A stretch of 8,292 nucleotides of DNA from Thermoplasmata archaeon (GTDB lineage: Archaea > Thermoplasmatota > Thermoplasmata > UBA184), in contig JASHXN010000176.1 in the NCBI GenBank assembly GCA_030043505.1, forward strand, positions 1 through 8,292. The letters are read 5' to 3'. The stretch's first letter is position 1. Every line of letters starts with the position of its first letter. The notes under the pieces were generated by a model that was not told where the DNA came from, ran no database searches, and worked only from the letters and a program-made list of their open reading frames with translations. Of the stretch, positions 1-4,128 are shown piece after piece. Position numbers and translations under genes: made by a program.

Positions 1-373
1 CGGGTACGACCGAGGGTTGCGCTTGCGCGGTGGGGTTGGGCGGGCGGGTAAGGGAACGTAAGACGACGACTCGGACGGTGGCTTCCGGCAACGTACCCGG
101 CGATCCGCGAGGTTTGCGACCCGGAGAGCGAACCCTCTTCCACCGCCCCGGAGCCAGGAAGTCCCCGCCCCGCGGGCCCGGCTCCGACTCGGAAGGAGGC
201 GGTCCGCCGGCGTATCGGGGAGGTGCCGCCGGAACCGGGCCGTCGACACCCAAAGTGGCCCGTTACTACAATATCGTATACCATCGAAACCCGGACCCCC
301 ATCTCCGTCTCGGACAACTTTCCGACCCGCGTCGTCATCGGTAGAGATCGAAGCGATTTCGGAGAGTCTCAAG
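1..373. other. Left-edge stretch with no supportable gene
   Basis: No reading frame here has the composition of a protein; open frames translate to Arg/Gly/Pro-rich strings typical of GC-rich non-coding DNA. One + frame is open from the left edge to about 344, so the tail of an upstream gene cannot be excluded. Bases 1-7 (CGGGTAC) are the exact reverse complement of 93-99 (GTACCCG), and CCGAG at 10-14 pairs with CTCGG at 70-74 inside it, giving a nested fold of about 100 bases. Near 259-290 lies an AT-rich island containing the palindrome GTATAC, out of keeping with its surroundings. I see no tRNA and no RNase P or SRP RNA signature. Confidence 0.5.
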
Positions 374-414
374 ATATACACTCTATCTTTTATGGTCCAA
401 TTGCGAGTGTATAT
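374..414. promoter_or_regulatory. Inverted repeat flanking a TATA-like box
   Basis: ATATACACTC at 374-383 is the exact reverse complement of GAGTGTATAT at 405-414, with 21 bases between. The half-site centres are 31 bp apart, about three helical turns, so two regulator dimers or subunits could bind the same face. Between them is TTTTAT (388-393), a plausible archaeal TATA box for rightward transcription starting near 415-420; its complement ATAAAA could serve leftward transcription instead. The island is strikingly AT-rich in a GC-rich window. Promoter function is inferred from composition and symmetry. The nearest recognisable gene on the + strand starts about 550 bases downstream. Confidence 0.45.
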
Positions 415-500
415 GTAGCGGCCCGGAGTCGCACGTCCGATGGAGACGCTCGCCCTCGGCTGCGGCTCGGTCGCACCCGTCGTTCGGGCCTCGGAGCCTC

Positions 501-821
501 CCCCTCTCCGGCTCGGAACGGGCCGAGAAGGGGCCGCCTTGACGACTTCGCCCCGGGGATCCTGGGGGCAGCCGCGCGCGGGGGTGATGCCCCTCGGTTC
601 CGCCTGAGCCGGCGGAGCGGACTGCATGGGCTCCGCAGGGCGGCGGCGGGGACCGGGCGCCCACCTCCCGGTTTCCGTCGCCGAACGGTGATGATCGGAA
701 CTCGCCGCAGGATTTGTCGGTTCGACCGTTGTGGGGGTCGCGGGCAGCTGACCTTGCCCTTGATCGTCCCCCGGAAGCGATGGTTTCGTGATGACGGACG
801 GTCGGAGCCTCTCGACCGCCC
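501..821 (+). other. Run of hairpins, candidate structured RNA or leader
   Basis: The + strand can form successive non-overlapping stems: 501-505 with 529-533, enclosing 512-516 with 523-527; 612-618 with 630-636 (7 bp, 11-base loop); 641-657 with 667-683 (17 bp, listed separately); 684-689 with 725-730 (6 bp); 733-737 with 768-772, continuing through a T/T mismatch into 739-740/765-766 and 742-746/755-759 (8-base loop); and 799-804 with 813-818 (6 bp, 8-base loop). Open frames on either strand translate to Arg/Pro-rich strings without family resemblance. It follows a possible promoter at 388-393 and precedes the VOC gene. It could be an independent ncRNA, a long 5' leader, or fortuitous folding of GC-rich DNA. 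Confidence 0.4.
641..683 (+). other. 17-bp hairpin with three G-U pairs
   Basis: Bases 641-657 pair without interruption with 667-683, enclosing the 9-base loop CGCCCACCT (658-666). Three of the 17 pairs are G-U (646/678, 650/674, 651/673) when read as + strand RNA; the opposite strand would have A-C mismatches at these places, so the fold favours a + strand transcript. No T-run follows, so it is not a classical intrinsic terminator. Loop bases CCACCT (661-666) are complementary to AGGTGG (952-957), which contains the start of the SD of the downstream VOC gene. Confidence 0.5.
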
Positions 822-952
822 TTCGGAGCCGGGAGGCGAGGACGGCCGGGCGAACCGTGGGCAGGCCATCTCTCGTCGTGGCGACGCCTTGAAGAACGCT
901 GCGGCCGGTCGGCGCGACGGTCCCTGAAAGGTGCGGGGCGAGGGGCCACCAA

Positions 953-960
953 GGTGGAGG
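953..960 (+). promoter_or_regulatory. Ribosome binding site of the VOC gene
   Basis: GGTGGAGG lies 8 bases before the GTG at 969 and decides that start. An alternative GTG at 954 in the same frame is part of this SD and has no SD of its own. The SD is preceded by CCACC (946-950), so CCACCAAGGTGG could fold back and partly mask it. Confidence 0.6.
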
Positions 961-968
961 CGCGGAGG

Positions 969-1430
969 GTGAAAGGGTCGTTCCAGATCGTCATCGATTG
1001 CCGGAGCCCCCCTCGCCTGTGCGAGTTCTGGTCCGCCGCCCTAGGGTACGTCCTCGAACCTCCTCCGCGGGGGTTCGCGACTTGGGACGCGTACTGGCAG
1101 GACGTCGGGGTGGGGGAGGACGACCTCGGGATCGGTCCGGACCGGCTCATCGATCCGACCGGCCGCGGCCCGCGGATCTGGTTCCACAAGGTCGACGAGC
1201 CGAAGACGGTCAAGAACCGGATGCACTTCGATCTGCAGCTCAACTACGACCCCGCCGCCGGCGGCGGGCGCCAGGTGCCTTTCGAGATCCGCAAGCAGCG
1301 CGTCGAGGCCGAGGCTTCCCGGCTCGAACTCCTCGGCGCCACCCGGATCGAGACGATGTACGAGGAAGGGGTCGACCACTACGCGGTGGCGATGTCCGAT
1401 CCGGAAGGGAACGAGTTCGACATCAACTGA
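969..1430 (+). CDS. VOC-family (glyoxalase-like) protein
   Basis: A 153-residue protein of the vicinal oxygen chelate superfamily, small beta-alpha-beta-beta-beta metalloenzymes or binding proteins that include glyoxalase I, extradiol dioxygenases and antibiotic-resistance proteins. The N-terminus (FQIVIDC, 5-11, then PRLCEFWSAALGY, 15-27) and the C-terminus (YAVAMSDPEGNEFDI, 138-152) are the hallmark edges of the two modules. The middle RIWFHKVDEPKTVKNRMHFDL (69-89) is typical of the 'glyoxalase-like domain' subfamily common in actinobacteria. H86 and E149 sit where VOC metal ligands normally lie. Length is usual for a complete single-chain member. The GTG at 969 is chosen because GGTGGAGG precedes it by 8 bases; a GTG at 954 would add five residues. 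The substrate cannot be told. The gene converges with the SRPBCC gene and has a long non-coding region upstream. Confidence 0.85.
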   Translation: MKGSFQIVIDCRSPPRLCEFWSAALGYVLEPPPRGFATWDAYWQDVGVGEDDLGIGPDRLIDPTGRGPRIWFHKVDEPKTVKNRMHFDLQLNYDPAAGGGRQVPFEIRKQRVEAEASRLELLGATRIETMYEEGVDHYAVAMSDPEGNEFDIN

Positions 1431-1507
1431 GCCGACGGCGGGTCGAGCTTCCCTCCGCGTGCCTGGCCGCAGACGTCGACGAAGAGTTCGCCTCGCGCGA
1501 AGCTCGC

Positions 1508-1975
1508 CTAGCGAACCCGTCGCTTCGGCCCCGACCCTGCGACGCCGTCCAGCGTCTCGAGCACGCGGGGCCAAGCCGCCTGGTGGCGTTGCCGGGAAGC
1601 CTCGTCCGGAAAGCCGGCGTGCGTGAGGCTCAGCCGGCTCCCTCGGTCTTGGGGCGCCAGGCTGACCGAGACGACCGTTTCGACTCCGAGCGTCGCGGCG
1701 GTGACCCACGTGAGCACCACCTTGCGGTCCGGCACGATCTCGAGAAAGCGCCCGTAGTGAGGGTGCCGAGCGGCGTCGAACTCCGTCTCGAAGAAGAACG
1801 GGGCTCCGACTCGGGCGTCCATCCTCACGGTCCCCGGGGCCGCGAACCAGCGGTCGAACTCGGCGGTCCAGGCCCGGAACAGCGCCGCGGGCGATGCGCG
1901 CATGCTGCGGGTCACTCCGAGAGCTAGCGGCCGGTGCGAAAGGTCCGGCGCCGCGACGGAGACCGGCTCGGTCAT
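1508..1975 (-). CDS. SRPBCC / AHSA1-type protein
   Basis: A 155-residue protein of the START/SRPBCC ligand-binding fold, in the group related to the activator of Hsp90 ATPase (AHSA1). Visible are the first strand and helix ([16 protein letters not shown], 22-37), the W43/P47 region with [16 protein letters not shown] (48-63), the strand [17 protein letters not shown] (74-90), strands ETVVSVSL (99-106) and [13 protein letters not shown] (113-125), and the closing helix [16 protein letters not shown] (132-147). These are standard steps of the fold and the length is normal. Members bind small hydrophobic ligands or act in stress and detoxification; no ligand can be assigned. The ATG at 1975 is preceded by GGTGG on the minus strand. 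It diverges from the DUF72 gene and converges with the VOC gene, leaving 77 bases. Confidence 0.85.
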   Translation of the reverse strand: MTEPVSVAAPDLSHRPLALGVTRSMRASPAALFRAWTAEFDRWFAAPGTVRMDARVGAPFFFETEFDAARHPHYGRFLEIVPDRKVVLTWVTAATLGVETVVSVSLAPQDRGSRLSLTHAGFPDEASRQRHQAAWPRVLETLDGVAGSGPKRRVR

Positions 1976-2007
1976 GGGTCCACCGCCGGCGCCCCTACGG
2001 GACCCCG

Positions 2008-2017
2008 CTACTTACCC
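2008..2017 (-). promoter_or_regulatory. Possible TATA region of the SRPBCC gene
   Basis: On the minus strand GGGTAAGTAG lies about 33-42 bases before the ATG at 1975. It is the only locally AT-containing stretch in that intergenic arm and would give a leader of about ten bases, enough for the GGTGG ribosome site. Weak match, inferred from position only. Confidence 0.25.
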
Positions 2018-2023
2018 CTCCCG

Positions 2024-2035
2024 CCGAACGTTCGG
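2024..2035. promoter_or_regulatory. 12-bp perfect palindrome, candidate operator
   Basis: CCGAACGTTCGG reads the same on both strands. It lies in the roughly 150-bp region between two divergent genes (SRPBCC leftward, DUF72 rightward), just upstream of the possible leftward TATA region. Its position suits a dimeric regulator controlling one or both genes. No regulator is encoded in the window, so function is inferred. Confidence 0.35.
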
Positions 2036-2083
2036 GTCCTCGCCGGCGGTCGCGCGGGAGGGCGTCGCCCCGCCGCCGCCCCC

Positions 2084-2096
2084 AAAAGAAGTTCTT
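2084..2096 (+). promoter_or_regulatory. AT-rich box upstream of the DUF72 gene
   Basis: AAAAGAAGTTCTT interrupts a C-rich run about 30 bases before ATG 2119 and 40 before ATG 2128. It includes the small inverted repeat AAGAA-G-TTCTT. It is the best TATA-like candidate for rightward transcription; the match to the archaeal consensus is imperfect. Confidence 0.25.
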
Positions 2097-2127
2097 CCCG
2101 ACCGGCGTGCTCGGACGGATGCCCCCG

Positions 2128-2943
2128 ATGGACCTTCGCATCGGATGTTCGTCCTGGACGTCGGAGGCGTGGTGGGGCCGGGTCTACCCGGAGGGAACCG
2201 CCCCGGGGGACCGCCTCGCGCGCTACGCCCGCCGGTTCGACACCGTCGAGGTCGACTCCTCCTACTACCGCGACCCCGGTCCTTTCCTCGTCCGCCGTTG
2301 GGCGCGGGTGACGCCGGAGAGTTTCCGGTTCACCCTGAAGTTCCCTCGCGAGCTTCTCGACCCGAAGCGAGGGGTCGACCGCGAAGGGATCGCGCAGTTC
2401 GAGTCGCACGCCCGCGAGCTCGGGCCGAAGCTCGGGGCGCTCGTGCTCCAGTTCCCGCCGTCGGCGTCGTGCGACCGGGCCGGCACTTTCCTGACGGAAC
2501 TGTTCCCAGCGCTCGACCCGACGCTCCGCTACGCGGTCGAACTGCGATCGTCCAGCTGGTACCGGGGCGAGGTCCTCGAGCGGCTGGAGCGCGAGCTGAC
2601 GGACCGCAGGTTCGCGCTCGTTTGGTCGTACCTGACGTACCTGGACATGCCGGCCGTGCGTACGACCGACTTCGTCTACCTGCGCTTCATCGGGGACCAC
2701 ACCAGCGTGCCGGAGGCCGCCCACGGGGAGCTCCGGATCGACCGGTCGGCCGCGACGCGGCGGTGGGCGGAGAACCTGAAGGCGGTCCGGGGACAGCTAT
2801 CGTTCGCGTTCGTCTTCTTCAACAACCACTACGCCGGATTCGCCCCCGCGTCGGTCAACGAGTTCCGGCAGGAGATGGGGCTCGCACCGGTGCGCTTCGA
2901 TCCGGCCCCGACGGCCACCGGCCCCACCCTCGACGAGTGGTGA
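2128..2943 (+). CDS. DUF72 (YecE-like) TIM-barrel protein
   Basis: A full-length 271-residue member of the DUF72 family, TIM-barrel proteins found across bacteria and archaea whose biochemical role is not settled. Family hallmarks in order: RIGCSSWTSEAWWGRVYPEG (4-23); FDTVEVDSSYYRDP (37-50), the usual 'vEvnsTFY' block; FRFTLKFPREL (66-76); LGALVLQFPPSA (102-113); YAVELRSSSWY (135-145); LDMPAVRTTDFVYLRFIGD (172-190); and FAFVFFNNHYAGFAPASVNEF (226-246). ATG 2128 places the barrel's first strand at the N-terminus. ATG 2119 is also possible (three extra residues); neither has a strong SD, so a leaderless or near-leaderless transcript may be used. The stop lies 20 bases from the stop of the convergent hydrolase. 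It looks intact, with no missing conserved block. Confidence 0.9.
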   Translation: MDLRIGCSSWTSEAWWGRVYPEGTAPGDRLARYARRFDTVEVDSSYYRDPGPFLVRRWARVTPESFRFTLKFPRELLDPKRGVDREGIAQFESHARELGPKLGALVLQFPPSASCDRAGTFLTELFPALDPTLRYAVELRSSSWYRGEVLERLERELTDRRFALVWSYLTYLDMPAVRTTDFVYLRFIGDHTSVPEAAHGELRIDRSAATRRWAENLKAVRGQLSFAFVFFNNHYAGFAPASVNEFRQEMGLAPVRFDPAPTATGPTLDEW

Positions 2944-2963
2944 TGCACCGTGCGCACAGCGGC

Positions 2964-4049
2964 TCACTTCGGGGCTTGGGTCTCGGGACCGGGGGGATCC
3001 CGGAGCGCGGCGACCATCCGCGAGAAGAGCGCGGTGAACCGGGGCGAGCGGACGAAGTGGCCGCCGTCGAACTCCTGGTGCAGCACGGGCACGTTCTGGC
3101 GCTTCGCGACCGCGGTGAACCATCGGGCGCCCTGGTCGAGGCGCCACTCATCGTTGCTCGACGCGGTGACCTGCACGAGGCGCATTCGGCGCAACGCCTC
3201 CGCGCCCGCAGGCTCCGCGACCCGGGCGACCGGGTCGAACCGCTTCCACCGGGCCCAGACGCGCAGGTCGAGCTCGGCGGTGGTCCAGTCGCACGGCAGC
3301 TCGAACGAGCCGGGAGTGTCGTCCAGCGGGGAGTAGCACGCGGCGGTGGCGGCGGTGACCAAGGCGTCGCCCGAAGGATGCGTCGGCCCGCGGAGCACCG
3401 AACCGTCCTCGAACAGGTGGGCCAGGAACTGCTCGGGGCCTCCGTGCCGCTGGTACTCCCGGCAGGCGACCGCAAGCTCGGAGAGAAAGGCGTACTCGAA
3501 TCCCATGTCGCCGGCGCTGGAACCGACCGCCTCGAACAGTCCCGGGTGCTCGAAGGCGAGATGGAGTGCCCCGAACCCGCCGCTCGACTGCCCCAACACC
3601 CCGACGTTCGTCGTCCGGTACCGTTCGCGCAGCCACGGCACGAGCTCGACGGAGACGAAGTCGTCCCACCGACCCGTCGCGGACGAGTTCACGTACTGGT
3701 TTCCGCCCAACCGCGTCGTGCAGTCGGGCGCCGCGAGCACGGCTTCGCCGCACACCCCGCTCCGCTGCAGCCGGTCGAACAGCTGAAAGAGATTCTCTTG
3801 AAAGATCGCCGACCCGCCGAGCTCGGCCGGCCCCGAACCTCCGAACCCGGGAAGGAGCAGCAGCAGGGGGACTCCTTCGGTCTTCCCCGACGGGGGCCGC
3901 AGCACCGCCACGCGCCGCCGCGGATCGTCCCCGAGGGGGTTGTCGCGGAGCGCCGAGCTCTCCAGCTCGACGATCGCCCCGCGGTCCCCGGTAGGACGGA
4001 AGAACGCGCGGTCGCTGCGGGGCCCGACGGGGATCCGGAAACCGGTCAC
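2964..4049 (-). CDS. Alpha/beta-hydrolase, esterase D-type
   Basis: A 361-residue alpha/beta-hydrolase of the putative-esterase (esterase D / S-formylglutathione hydrolase-like) group. Seen directly: RRVAVLRPPS (45-54) followed by the oxyanion-hole strand LLLLLPGFGGSG (62-73); the nucleophile elbow GQSSGGFGALHLAF (153-166) with S155 as nucleophile in G-x-S-x-G; SSND (297-300) offering D300 as acid; and FDGGHF (327-332) offering H331 as catalytic histidine. No signal peptide or membrane segment is visible, so it is probably cytoplasmic. It should hydrolyse an ester or similar bond; the substrate is unknown. GTG 4049 is used because no other good start lies before the conserved core, although no SD precedes it and the hairpin GAGCG-AA-CGCTC (4050-4061) abuts it. 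It lies 79 bases downstream of the surface-protein gene on the same strand, so co-transcription is possible. Confidence 0.85.
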   Translation of the reverse strand: MTGFRIPVGPRSDRAFFRPTGDRGAIVELESSALRDNPLGDDPRRRVAVLRPPSGKTEGVPLLLLLPGFGGSGPAELGGSAIFQENLFQLFDRLQRSGVCGEAVLAAPDCTTRLGGNQYVNSSATGRWDDFVSVELVPWLRERYRTTNVGVLGQSSGGFGALHLAFEHPGLFEAVGSSAGDMGFEYAFLSELAVACREYQRHGGPEQFLAHLFEDGSVLRGPTHPSGDALVTAATAACYSPLDDTPGSFELPCDWTTAELDLRVWARWKRFDPVARVAEPAGAEALRRMRLVQVTASSNDEWRLDQGARWFTAVAKRQNVPVLHQEFDGGHFVRSPRFTALFSRMVAALRDPPGPETQAPK

Positions 4050-4128
4050 GGAGCGAACGCTCGAAGGCCGGACGGCCGGGCCCGTCTAAGCGGTTGCCCC
4101 GACCGTCCCTTCGTGCCGCGTCCGGAAC

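Noticed and set aside
151..175. AGGAAGTCCCC resembling part of an RNase P RNA core motif
   Set aside because: The matching 3' core motif (ACAGAA type) is absent from the window and the local match is imperfect.
688..794. C/D-box-like GTGATGA at 688-694 and 788-794, with CTGA at 748-751
   Set aside because: No D' or C' boxes and no terminal stem around either; CTGA falls in a hairpin loop. The short boxes are expected by chance.
223..927. Long open frame on the + strand in the left non-coding region
   Set aside because: The translation is Arg/Gly/Pro-rich with no family motif, no SD, and overlaps the hairpin run; typical of stop-poor GC-rich DNA.
954..956. Alternative GTG start for the VOC gene
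   Set aside because: It is inside the SD that serves GTG 969 and would have no ribosome site of its own.
383..1243. Minus-strand open frames, the longest running into the VOC gene
   Set aside because: Composition is Arg/Ser/Pro-rich and the right part is antisense to a well-supported VOC gene.
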